DNA from: Lithodes maja
Taxonomy: Eukaryota > Arthropoda > Malacostraca > Decapoda > Lithodidae
Direction of reading: 5' to 3'
Length of the DNA stretch: 64,000 bases
Assembly (NCBI GenBank): GCA_037953745.1
Contig: JBAKBP010001603.1
Location: forward strand, 1 to 64,000
The notes under the pieces are model-generated. The model searched no databases. It worked only from the letters and a program-made list of their open reading frames with translations, and was not told the DNA's origin. The position numbers and the translations under genes were made by a program. Positions 31,990 through 42,718 of this stretch are shown here, in pieces; within the stretch, counting starts at the first letter, position 1, and each line of letters opens with the position of its first letter.

Positions 31990-32700
31990 TAGAATTGGGA
32001 GATGACATGGGCAAACGAAAGAGTGCATCAGCATTTGTATGCAATTTTCCCGGTCGATAAACGATATCCATATCGAATTCTTCCAGTGATTCCCTCCACC
32101 TGACAGTCATAGCGTTTTTTGTGTCTGATTTCCTCAACCATTGAACGCCCAAATCATGCCGAGACATTCTCGCTTAGTCACTGGGTAATTTATTTCAGCC
32201 GGGTTGAGGGTGAGGCTAGCACAGGCAATGATGTGCTCTTTGCCGTTTCTGGTCTGACCTAAAATGGCCCCAATTCCAAATTGTGACACATCTGTGTACA
32301 AGTGGAATGGTTTAGTGTAGTCCGGGAATGAGACCACTGTAGAGGCAACTAATTTTCTTTTTAGATCATTAAATGCCTGTAGTCGTAGATCAGTCCATAG
32401 GAAGGATTCTTCTTTTTTGGTGAGGTCATGAAGGGGCTTGGCAATGGTGGCAAAGTTCTTCACAAAACGTTGGTAGTATGAAGTTAGGCCCAAAAAGGCA
32501 CGTACACCTTTTACGTTAGTGGGAGGGGTGATTTTACTGATTGCCTCAAGTTTGCAAGGGTCGGGTGCAATTCCTTCTTCTGAAACAATGTGCCCTAGGA
32601 AATTTACTTTATTTATTGCTAGAGTGCACTGGGAGGGTTTAAGCTTGAGGCTGGCATCTTGTATTCTCTGAAAGACCTGTTTTAGACGTTGCAGATTTCT
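31990..32700 (-). pseudogene. pol: Gypsy-A copy 3 RT connection and RNase H
   Basis: LTSYYQRFVKNFATIAKPLH and LYTDVSQFGIGAILGQT are present. A deletion of about 60 bp near 32145 removes the segment that carries ITDHHALQ in the sister copies, joining MIWA to QWLRKS in a shifted frame. It ends with GKLHTNADALFRLP. Confidence 0.75.
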
Positions 32701-33460
32701 GCCCAAGTTCTGCCAAACACAATGATATCATCCAGATATGCAAGGCAAGTGTCCCAAGTTAAACCTTGTAGGACTGACTCAATCAATCTGGAGAATGTGG
32801 CTGGTCCATTGCATAGTCTGAATGGTAATACTGTAAATTCGTACAGTCTTCCTTGGCTGGTGGAGAATGTAGTTTTCTGTTGATGCTCAGGCAAAACGGG
32901 TACCTGCCAGTATCCAGCTTGCAAGTCCAAAGTGGTGAACCATTTGGCACCAAGCAGCGAGTCGAGAGAGTCATCAATCCGGGGAAGGGGTGTGGCGTCC
33001 TTGATGATGACGTCATTTAGCTGTCGATAATCTATGCAGAATCTTGCGGATCCGTCCTTTTTACGGACTAGTACCACCGGAGAAGACCATAGGCTGGTAG
33101 AGGCTGTGACAATTCCTGTGGCGAGCATATCTTGTACTTGTTTTTCTTCTTCCTGCCGTTGTATCGGGTTTTCCTCCTAATTGGCTGCTTGATGGGGTGG
33201 CCCACGGTGTGAAGGGGGTGATGCAACATTACAGTTTTGCCCATATCTCGGTTAGAGGTGGCCAAAGTATCTTGATATGAAATTAGGAGATTTCTGAGAT
33301 CTGTTTGTTGAGTGGTAGTGAGAGTGGGGGGTATGTCAGAAAGGGGGTTGTTGTAAGGAGGGGAAGAATCAGAGGGAACAGACAGTTCCTCGGAATACAT
33401 TTCTAACTCGCCGATGGCAAGGTGACAGGTTTGTCAGAAATATTAGTAATTTTAATACAG
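32700..33460 (-). pseudogene. pol: Gypsy-A copy 3 linker and reverse transcriptase
   Basis: WSSPVVLVRKKDGSARFCID, TLDLQAGYWQVPVLPEH and YLDDIIVFGRTWAE are intact, making this the cleanest Gypsy-A RT core here. A 1-bp loss near 32697 shifts the frame after the catalytic box. The upstream linker ends at Academ-like transposon 2. Confidence 0.8.
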
Positions 33461-33502
33461 TTCAGTTGATGTGGTAGCAGGCAAGGAGCGGTTAGGCATA
33501 CC

Positions 33503-36500
33503 TAGTGGAGCAGATAATTGCAAATTTCAGGAGAATCGTTCATTTCCGGAAACAAGCACCAAATTTGGCACACATACTCCTTGGGGATTGCTCTTTTGAT
33601 AAAACCCATTAGCCACCTAAAAAATCAAGATGGCGGCCATTTTTCAAGATGGCGGCCATTTTTCAAGATGGCCGCCATTGAATATACAGAAATATTGCAT
33701 TTCGCAATAAAATCGCAAAGACTTGTCCTATTTGAATGATCTTGGTGTCAAATCATAAATTTTTCACTATTTAGAATCCGAATTTGGAACCATGGACTTA
33801 TTCACTAGCTTCCTTGTACCATATTATCAGTCCCAGAATCCTAATATTCTGCTAAATTAGAGGGTCATGTTACGTCTGACTCGGCTAAAATGCATGGTAG
33901 TGTATATCGTAGTAGTGTTAGAGGTTTAGTATGTGTAGCATCTTCCTGTACAAGGCTTCCAAACTGGACATGATATGATGCGGTGGGTGGGGGGGACGTT
34001 GAGAGACTTGCAGCGGAAGGTGTAGAGTAGTAGCTCAACAGAGCGGATGTCAACGCACAGCCAGGGCACACTGGTGGCACCGCTGCTGTGAAACTCAGCA
34101 TGGGGTTCAGTATCAGCTGAATAATTAGTTTAGTGTACTGTCAGTCACTGGCTGAGCTGATACCGTACTTCTTTGCCAACAACAATGTAAACTATGCACG
34201 ATGGCTTCCGATCCACTACAGAGACATAGTGACCCTGGAACAGAAGCATCCTCAGCTGGCTCAGTTCCAGAGTGGAAACTTTGTTGTACACAAATCGAGC
34301 CGACAGTTCTCAGCAATGGCGATTGACCAAGCTCACGAGCAGGCCAACGCTGTCATCAAGGCAGACGGGGGTGTGATCGGCATGACTAAGACCCATCAGC
34401 ACTGAGAAGATGGAAGATAGCTGGTCCTCAAGTCATCCACTTGGTTGCACAGTATGAGGCAGCATGTGGGACCAAAGAGGGTACTGAACACACCAGCCAC
34501 CATGAGGAGACAGAACGAGCACACAGAGTGTTCCTTGAGAAAGTAGAAAAGCTCTCACAAGCCATGACAGATATGTGCAATCCTTTCCAGGAGGAGAGTT
34601 GGGACCTGCTTTCGCTTGATACAAAGGATATTGCTCACCACACTGCCGCCGAGCTGATTGGCACACACCTTGAGAAAGGCAAGGTCCGTTTCCAGGAGTT
34701 TATGAAGGGACTGGAAGGGGAAGAAGAATCTACCATCTATGAACCAATCAAGAAGAACAGGGTTGACTTTTTCCGACAGGTACCAGCCTCTGTTGACTCT
34801 TCAAAGCAAAAAGTGCTGAAGGAAGACTGTCAACTGTTCTCCAAGCTGTTCATATCATGCCAGAGCAGAGAGTGTGACTTGAAGGAGTTCTTCCGTCATG
34901 AGAACCAGCCACATCCTGCTGCCCTCAGTGATGGTGGAAAGCTCCACACCTGTCAGAAATCCCACCTCACTACCATTCTTCAGAGCCAAGTTACAACCCC
35001 TGAGGCAGAGCCAGACGCCGACACCATCATCATTGATGGTGCAGCGTTGGTGAACAGTCTGCCCCCACGGAGTTCAAAGACGTTCGAAGAGTACGCAATG
35101 CTCGATGTCCTTCCTAGAATACAAGCATACTCTACCAAGTACAAGAGAACAGACATTGTGTTTGATGTCTACCGGCCATCTAGTCTGAAAGCTGAAACTA
35201 GATCAAAGCGAGGATGCAGGGTGAGACGCAGGGTGACATGGAAGGGTAAAATTCCCTCAAACTGGCGAAACTTCCTGAGAGAAAATGACAACAAAGCCGA
35301 GCTGTTCAACTTTCTGGCTGATAAGATTGCACGTTTGGCCACACCAAATGTGGTCATTGTGACCAAGGAAGAAGATGCTGTCAGCAACCGCACTATCAAT
35401 CTGGCTGGGGTGGCACCGTGCAGTCATTAAGAAGCTGACATGCGGATCTTTGTGCATGCCAGGCATGCAACAGAAGCAGGCAGCAAAGTCATCATGGTCA
35501 AAGCCAGCGACACAGATGTTGTCGTCATCGCAGTCAGTGTTCTGCAGGCACTTCAGGAGCTAGGTCTGCAGCAGTTGTGGGTTGCCTTCACTGGCTGCGA
35601 TGTCGTTTCAGCATTCCGTGGCAAAGGGAAGAAGTCTGCTTGGCAAACCTGGGATGTTTGTGATGAGGCTTCCGGTGTCTTCAGCAAACTTAGCCAGTAC
35701 CCACCGGTAGTTGATGATGAAGACCTGGAGACCTTGGAGAAGTTCGTGGTCATGATGTACGACAGATCCAGCACAACTGAAGGTGTCGATGATGCGAGGT
35801 TGGACATGTTTGCTCGGAAGCAGAGGCCGTACGAAGCCATTCCTCCAACCCGAGCAGCACTGAAGCAGCATGTGAAGCGTGCTGCCTACCAGGCGGGCTG
35901 CATCTGGAGTCATTCAACAGTACGTCAACCAGAAACGCAGACTCCTGCCAACTGGGGCTGGACCAAGAAAGGAGATCTGTGGCAGATCGTTTGGACAGAG
36001 CTCCCACCCATTGCAGAGAGTTGCCAGCAGCTGACCAAGTGTGGATGCAAGTCGGAATGCTGCGGTCGATGCAAATGCTACTGCTTTGGTCTGACCTGCA
36101 CGACACTGTGCAGCTGCAGATGCGAGGTTTAGAAGCGTTGTAGTATACTCATCCAGGCAGCAAGACAATAAGTGACAAACAAGTATAGGTCTACTGCCTA
36201 CATGTACATCCAATAATATATCGGACTGATGGTGCCTATGATATGGGCACTTTTTACCCTAATTATGATTCCGGGACTAATATTATGGTACAAGGAAGCT
36301 AGTGAGTAAGTCCATGGTTCCAAATTCGGATTCTACATAGTAAAAAATGTATGATTTGACACCAAGATCATTCAAATAGGACAAGTCTTTGCAATTTTAT
36401 TGCGAAATGCAATGTTTCTGTATATTCAATGGCGGCCATCTTGAATTTTTAGGTGGCTAATGGGTTTTATCAAAAGAGCAATCCCCAAGGAGTATGTGTG

Positions 36501-36557
36501 CCAATTGTGGTGCTTGTTTCCAGAAATGAACGATTATTCCAGTTATCTGCCCCACTA
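33503..36557 (+). mobile_element. Academ-like DNA transposon 2
   Basis: Long terminal inverted repeats of about 300-350 bp: left from 33503 (TAGTGGAGCAGATAA), right to 36557 whose reverse complement starts TAGTGGGGCAGATAA. An exact 3-bp duplication ACC flanks it (33500-33502 and 36558-36560), in the linker of Gypsy-A copy 3. The left TIR carries three tandem 21-bp AAGATGGC-GGCCATTTTTC units (33630-33680), the right only one. The plus strand encodes a large nuclease-type protein ending in a Cys-rich module. The TIRs differ by scattered substitutions, so the insertion is not recent. Confidence 0.75.
34133..36132 (+). pseudogene. Academ-like transposon 2 protein: conserved N-terminal region, XPG-N/XPG-I-like nuclease, Cys-rich tail
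   Basis: About 660 codons in three open pieces. The first (34133-34405) has YARWLPIHYRDIVTLEQKHP and FSAMAIDQAHEQANAVIK. A 1-bp loss near 34395 shifts into ALRRWKIAGP and the 34441-35430 frame. There, DADTIIIDGAALVNSLPP and DIVFDVYRPSSLKAETRSKR resemble XPG-N (compare FEN1 FDG...LK...R). A single in-frame TAA (35428-35430) precedes EADMRIFVHARH and VIMVKASDTDVVVIAV, the XPG-I acidic motifs, and FTGCDVVSAFRGKGK, the H2TH region. The C-terminus (36040-36129) has 12 or more Cys (CGCKSECCGRCKCYC). It probably processes transposon ends; the exact chemistry is not known to me. Confidence 0.75.
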
Positions 36558-36788
36558 ACCCATTGCCCATTGAAAGGGTTTTGGAGGTGTGGGGTCACAA
36601 GGACATTTCCTTGAAAGGTAGGAACCAATGGTATCCATTTTTCGTGATGAGGGGGAACTGTAATGGAGGTGGAAACTAAGGCTGGAGAGATTACGTGATT
36701 GTGGCAAGGAATATCATTTATCTTACTTTGGGGTGCAGCAGTGATAGGGCGAGGTACTGGTAAAGTTGTGGATTATAGCTGCTTTAAA

Positions 36789-37250
36789 TTACCTAGAGAA
36801 GGTGGTGTGTTTTTTTTTGTTTTCAGGGTTAGATAGTGAATCATAAGACAGTGTCCTGTACCTGCAATTGATTGAGGCACTTAAGGAGACTAAAAGATCA
36901 AGACCCAAGTATCCATCATACTTGGATTCACTGGGATTATAAATCAGGAAGGAGTGATGAACTCCGTGATTTGGATGTGGGGTACTAACATATAACGGTA
37001 GTGACTGACCCAGGTTTGGAATAACCTGATCATTGGCACTAACGAGGATGATAGAGGAAGACTGCATTTCCCCAAAAGCATGTTTATGTTTCCGGAAGAA
37101 AGGAAGGAATATCAAGAACGGGAAGCTCCCGTATCAATGAGGAGTCGAACTTTCACCCCATTCAGCGTGATGTTGTGGTACACTGGAAGTCCGTCATCCG
37201 ATGTCCCGTCATGAGCCCCCGCCATGGTTACGATTATTTGTTTGGGGGGG
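36789..37250 (-). pseudogene. Gypsy-A copy 3 protease
   Basis: The active site (LIDTGASR-like) lies near 37125-37145, where a frameshift breaks it. The remainder, FLPFFRKHKHAFGEMQ to SASINCRYRTLS, is open. As in the other copies the frame reaches a TAA at about 36775. Confidence 0.7.
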
Positions 37251-37254
37251 CAGT

Positions 37255-38136
37255 CTAACAATCCAGCGGTTCTTGCTGGATGAGTTCAGGCTGATAAGAT
37301 GATTCTAGTTCTCCTTCAGCTTCTCCTTCTTCGATTCCAGCTGTTTCGACATCAATAATGGTTGCAATCTGACGCGGCTTAATCCAGGGAATCTGTGCCC
37401 ACCAATTTGGAGTCCTGGTCCTCTTCCTGGTCAGTTCGTGAAATGACCTCTTCAGAGACCACAGCATGCATGATCCGGTGCAGGGTTTCCAATCTGCAGG
37501 ACGGATTCTGGCCCACTCCTCGACTTTGTCAATTGCCCTAGGAGCTACAGGACTACTGCTTGATGCTGTACTGGAAGTGGGGTGGGTGGTGACTTTACTG
37601 ATCACGGCGATTTTGGTGGTTTGTTCCCAGGATTTGCGTAATGCCATGATTATTCGTATCACAGGCAGATCCGCGTCATAATTGGTTGGTTCCAATATTG
37701 AGAAGTGGTCGGCCACTGGGTCAGGCAAGATCATCACCAAGGCTTTGAAGATGGTTTTCTTCCTTTGGGCGGTACTTTCATCTGGGAAAGCAGTCAAGGC
37801 GATCTGTTGCAACTTTTCAACAGTTTCATCCAAGTCTCCCGAGTATTTGACCTCGTGAAACTTCTTGTCAGCAATTGTTTGACCCAAGACTGGATTAATT
37901 GCTGTTCTGACATAAACTTAAAATTGTGCCCAGGTTAACCCAGGCATATTGTCGTGCACATATCCCGACACTTTAGTTGCATATTTGACCCAATTTAACC
38001 ACAATTGTATGTATCTTTGAAGTGTCCTCATTTCCGAACATAATATCCAGGACCGGTTTGACTATTTCCAGGTAAGTGTAGATTTCGTAATCCTCGGGTT
38101 TAAATGCCGGGATATCAAGAGACCTAATGGCTGCCA
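37255..38136 (-). pseudogene. gag: Gypsy-A copy 3 Gag
   Basis: Start codon at 38136 as in copy 1. A TAA replaces Glu near 37920 and an indel lies near 37988; from 37887 downwards 210 codons are open (YSGDLDETVEKLQQIALTAF) to a TAG at 37255. Ends SSYQPELIQQEPLDC. The role is the particle-forming structural protein. Confidence 0.75.
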
Positions 38137-38262
38137 TGATGGATAATGTAAATACACCAATTGAATACCAGAAATAATTGTTTACAATAAGAACACTCGT
38201 ATTGATATGCCGTATTGAGACACCGCTGCCGCCAGTGTTATGTCGGGCTATAATATTTACAG

Positions 38263-40058
38263 TGTGACGCCTACCAGCGTTGGCAGAATCGCCTCCCGTT
38301 AGCCGCTAGCGCTCACCAGGGCAGTGAAGTTGGCTACAGTTATCAGAGAATGTTGTTCTTTCTTTCATAGTACTTGCATTGTTACTGACAGTCCAGTGGT
38401 GGTCTTTATTTTCGTCTGAGACAACGGGAAGTATTTTATATTATGAACAGAATATAACATGCATTGTATATAGTTAAGGAGAGAGAACAATATAGGCAGT
38501 GGGGTGGTAGTGTGTGCGTGCGTATACATGTGCTGCCTCCCCCCGCTCGTAGGCTCGCGCGCGTACCTTCTCACGCCTCTTGATTGGCTGGTAGTTCTTG
38601 GCGCGTCATAGAGGCCTGCTGCCTTGTGACGTATCGGACTGTGATTGGCCGACCACCATGCCTTTGTGGGATCCTGAGGGTCCCGAGAAGCTGCCCTCCT
38701 CAGGACAGGCTTGGCGTGCATGCTTCTAACATCCCTTTGCATACTCTCTCCCGATCACCCTCTTTACCACTCTCTCTTTCTCTGATCTTCTTCCTTTCCA
38801 TTGCTCATCACCTTTATTCAATTACTTATCCCCTTGGGTTCTGCATACGGTTTCCATAGCCAGTCCATTGTATTGCATGCGCCGTCCTCTGAGATATTTA
38901 CATGTACTTAGAATAGGTTTGAGGGTTCTTAGTTAGTAGAGGTTAAGAACTCGGTGTGTGTCTCCATTATTGATTTAGTGCTCTGCTGGGTTATTTAATG
39001 CTAGATAAGGCTTCTGTTGTCGTTGTCAGTGATGTGTGTATGGTTTGCTTATACCTACACGACTTCGACGGTTTCTGTGGTAGCCTAGGTTGTCCTTTTG
39101 GTTGTGCCTTTTGCGAGTGCAGCATCGTGTTGTAAGAGGGCATTTGCCTACTACCTTAGAACACAGTGCTGCCTCTTTGCTTGACTTTAGAGGGATCACC
39201 AGGGTAGAACCAGATACTTGAGATCTGGATCTACCAAGAGAGAATCCCCGTCATTAACGTAACTTTAATCATACCGCCTTAAGAACAACGCTAGGCTATG
39301 AGCTAGTCTTGCTCAGCCACAGTTTCCTAACCTTGATATCCCAGCTAGACTTTATTCGCCGAGCAGACACTAGTTAGGACATGAGCTTTTTATGATATGT
39401 ATGCATTATTATTCACGGCATTTATTAGTCTAGGTTGTTGTTGAGTTGCACAACCATAGCAGACTGTTTCGTTGATAAGGAAGTATTTCTTTTAGTGTCG
39501 AGCATTACTGCCGTTGCGCATTTATAGTATTCCCGTGTCAGTTAACATTATATGTCCTATCTTTTAGTGTATTCAGTCTACACATATGGTGTCCTGCCTC
39601 CTGCCTTTATATAATTTAAGATACGAGCATCTTATGAGCATCAGACTTTCTTCAGAAGTTTCCAGGTCTATGCTGTAGGACTAGACTTCACTTTCTTTCA
39701 GATAGGAGTGAAGAGTTTATTGTTGTTTAGAGTAACTGTGTTGAAGCATCTTTTTATTGTATTAAATTTTGCAGTGATTTAATTGATCTTTCCATAGCTT
39801 CCCTTTTATGCATTTTAACGTAACTTGCATCTTGTTTGTTATCAGGCTATACCAGTGTGGGTTAGCCTGAAGTAGAGTACATTTATGCCCAGTTAAGGAT
39901 ACCCCGTTATCGCAGATTAACTTTGGAGGGTATAGGTGTTTTTGTTCGCCGGCATATAAGTTCAAGGGTTTGGATCTAGCGTACCGTTGTTGCATAGTGC
40001 CATATTACTAGTCCAATCATTAAGTGCCCTTGTTTTATTCATAGCCCCGGTCGTAACA
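38263..40058 (+). repeat. Gmr-a 5' LTR
   Basis: 1,796 bp from TGTGACGCCTACCAGC to CCGGTCGTAACA. It matches 44353-45212 plus 55649-56370. CCAAT-type GATTGGC occurs at about 38581 and 38643 in the GC-rich U3 part. Confidence 0.9.
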
Positions 40059-40345
40059 AATGGCGACCTTGCCTAGTATCTTATCTTAGTAGAAACCAGG
40101 ATCCATTTGTTGATTATTGCAGTAATAACAAATAATGACCTTGCCTGGTATCTAAGGAAGAATTGCAGGATTGTTGGACATTTGTTTTTTGAGGAATATT
40201 TTGGACACGTGGATTTTTTTTTTGGCAACGTAGTATAGCACTTGAGTTGTCTTCGAGCATTTTATATTTTTGAGTGAATAGTGCTACATGAGAGTTTAGG
40301 TACTCCTTTTTTTTTTATAAACGTTGAGAATTTTCGGTGGACACT
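40059..40345 (+). promoter_or_regulatory. Gmr-a primer-binding site and leader
   Basis: Two bases after the LTR comes TGGCGACC (40061-40068), the form expected for a primer site pairing with a tRNA 3' end reading GGUCGCCA (tRNA-Arg type in some insect elements). The same octamer lies at the same place in Gmr-b and Gmr-c. The rest of the leader is T-rich and non-coding. Confidence 0.65.
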
Positions 40346-41920
40346 ATGTCGAACGACGGATCTATGTACGGTGAGGACACAGTACGGGAAGCAGACTCTG
40401 AGGTGCAGCAGCGGGGTTTGTTAGAAGGCATTAGAGTAAAAACTAGTGAGGAGGATGCAAGGAAGTTTCTGGAGATGCCTATTACTGCTGACCGGGTGTT
40501 GGGGATTGATCGGTATGGTCTCCAGTGTTTGGCCACTGTCATGGGGCATGTGGGCACTAGCAGCATGTCGAGAGGTGACCTGGTGGCCTGGGTGCTCGGC
40601 GGGGTGCGTGGGGCTTCGGTTGGAGCGAGAGCTGGGGCACCTTCGGCCCAGTCCCCATTCCACTCGACTCCTACCATGGCGCCCCCTCGGGCTCCGGAGC
40701 CGGGTACGTTCCCGCAGGCCGATAGTCACTGGCAGCGTGGTTTGCATTTGGGTGGGTCTCCAATTGTTGCATCTCCTCCTCCTCAAGGTTTAACTGCAGA
40801 TATGCTCTTCCAGCTTGAGATGGCTAAGATTCAGCAGCGGCAGCGAGAGGTTGAGGCTGAGGAGAGAAAGGCCATACGTGAGGCTGAGCTTCAGGTTGAG
40901 GCTACGAAGTACTGTGCAGACAGAGATCTTGAGAAGTCTCGGGTGAAGTCAACAGGGCAGCGCCTCGGTTCTGGGAATCGAGGTGTTGATCAGTCTTTAT
41001 CGCACCTTCTTACGTTAGTCCCTGCATTTGACGAGTCGGGTGTCACCGAATTTTTCATGCGTTTTGAGAAGAAGTGCCGGGAGCACCAATGGCCTGAGGT
41101 TAAGTGGGCAGCCCTTGTTTCCTCTAGATTGGTTGGCAAAGGTCTCAAGGCATATGATGCGTTGCCCTTGGAGTCTTGCATCGATTATGAGGTACTGAAG
41201 GAAGCTGTTCTGCCGGCGTACGAGTTACAACCAGAGACATATAGGCTGAAGTTCCAGGGTGTTACGAAGGGTCGTGAGTGCACTTTTCTAGAACATGCCC
41301 GGGAACTGTCTGATGCATTGAGAAATTGGCTGAGGTCAGAGAAGGTGACGACATTCGGAGAGCTTGAGCAGTTAGTCCTTCTAGAGCAATTTTTCAAGCG
41401 CACAGGCGGCGACCTGACTTTGAACCTCAAAGAGAAAAACCCTATAACTCTACAGGAGGCAGCTGAGATGGCTGACCATAGGCTATCGCTGATTCGTGGG
41501 TGCGGGTCTGCACAACGGAACGATGCAGGTAACGAGGGGCGCCACACTCCACCCCCCCGAGTCAGTGATACACCATATAGCAATAACAACAAGAGCAATG
41601 ATATTAAGTCTGACCATAAACCTAATACCGCCCCGTTTAAGAAGGGTCCGGGCCCTTCCCCACCTCAAGGGAAGCCCAAGGGGGAGTTAGAGTGTTTTCA
41701 TTGTCACGAGAAGGGGCATTTTTCACCATCCTGTCCTAGCAAGCTACCTAAAGCAGTCGTGTATTTGGCTCGCAACATTGAGGTGTCTTTGAAGTCGTCT
41801 GCGTTTGCCCGGGGTAAATGGTCAGAGGCTGGAGCACTGCCAGTGAAGAAGTATCCGGAAGGCTTGACACCTGTCCGGGATACTTTTTGTGACCATAGAG
41901 GGCGCGGCTGCGTGAGTTGA
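40346..41920 (+). pseudogene. gag: Gmr-a Gag with SCAN-like segment and CCHC knuckle
   Basis: Start ATG at 40346 (MSNDGSMYGEDTV). Residues about 140-200 are a charged coiled-coil-like stretch (QLEMAKIQQRQREVEAEERK). Residues about 215-295 are capsid-like (FDESGVTEFFMRFEKKCREH). Residues about 297-383 resemble a SCAN domain: YRLKFQGVTKG, FLEHARELSDALRNWL, LEQLVLLEQFF and EAAEMADHRL. A zinc knuckle CFHCHEKGHFSPSC lies near residue 450. The TGA at 41918-41920 replaces the Trp kept in sister elements, and the same frame continues into protease, so Gag and Pol were one frame. Confidence 0.85.
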
Positions 41921-42718
41921 GCTGGTTGCAAGCATGGAGTAGAATTTTTGCGTGATACGGGTGCTTCCTTGACATTGATAAAAAACTTTACAGGCAAACC
42001 TATAAACGCGGCACGGGTAGTTGTGGTGCAGGGTATCAATGCTACAAAGTCATACCCGTTGGTCCGAGTGGAGCTGGAGGTAGAAGGTGTGACACGAGAG
42101 TTGGATGTCGGAATCGTGGAGACACTGCCAGTAGAGGGCGTCGACCTTCTTCTCGGCAACGACTTTGCGGTACCTGCTTCTGAGGTTCCACCCTTAGTCG
42201 GTGCCGAGAAGGCGGCCGACGTGAGTAGGGAGGGGCAGGAGTTGGTCGAGAGGTGTCAACCACAGCAGAGGGTGTGTGTTGTCACCCGATCTCGTGCATC
42301 TAAAGTGTCACAGCCTATTCCTCAGTCTCTAGACCAGCAGAGGAACGGTCGGAGGGAGAAAGCTAAAGTTGGGAGTTTTGCAAGTTTTGCTCCAGTGGCT
42401 CTCCTTAGGGACTTAGTACTTGATCCAGAGGTGAGCTCCGGAGTGGCCCCAGAACCTGTCACCCCTAGTGACATGGTTGGGCGTGATGGCACTCCGCGAT
42501 TTAGTAGTTCCCAGGTGGAGGAGAATTGTGGGAACGGGGCTATCGAACACGAGGACGTGGAAACATGTCATGTGAACCTGTTGGAGGAGTTTGTGAGGCA
42601 ACCACCTGAGCAGCCTACTGTCCCTGCGTTGGTCTGCAGCGGCCAAGGTGGAGAAGGAGAGGGGGGCAGTAGGGCACAGGTGGAGGAGACTTGGGATTGT
42701 CATGTCTCGACGGAGTAG
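41921..42718 (+). pseudogene. pol: Gmr-a protease and Pol linker
   Basis: Same frame as Gag. The retropepsin active site is LRDTGASLTLI, followed by VDLLLGNDFAVPA, the region just before the C-terminal catalytic-core motif. The linker then ends CHVNLLEEFVRQPPE, which in sister elements is the end of the integrase GPY/F module. The integrase itself is therefore deleted here. In-frame TAG at 42716-42718 (Gln in Gmr-c). Confidence 0.8.

Larger units (their letters stand above)
30592..38262 (-). mobile_element. Gypsy-A copy 3, Ty3/gypsy LTR retrotransposon
   Basis: Minus-strand order: Gag (38136-37255), protease (37250-36789), linker, RT (33400-32700), RNase H (32700-31990), integrase (31980-30699). 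The 3' end abuts copy 2's 3' LTR tail to tail at 30591/30592. The 5' side is cut at 38262 by Gmr-a, in the same leader sequence seen in copy 1 near 13490. Academ-like transposon 2 lies between the protease linker and RT. Point nonsense and frameshift mutations are scattered through it. Confidence 0.85.

Noticed and set aside
33865..34101. minus-strand frame upstream of the Academ-like transposon 2 gene
   Set aside because: Low-complexity Ser/Pro/Thr content, no partner in transposon 1, and lies next to the TIR; no support as a gene.
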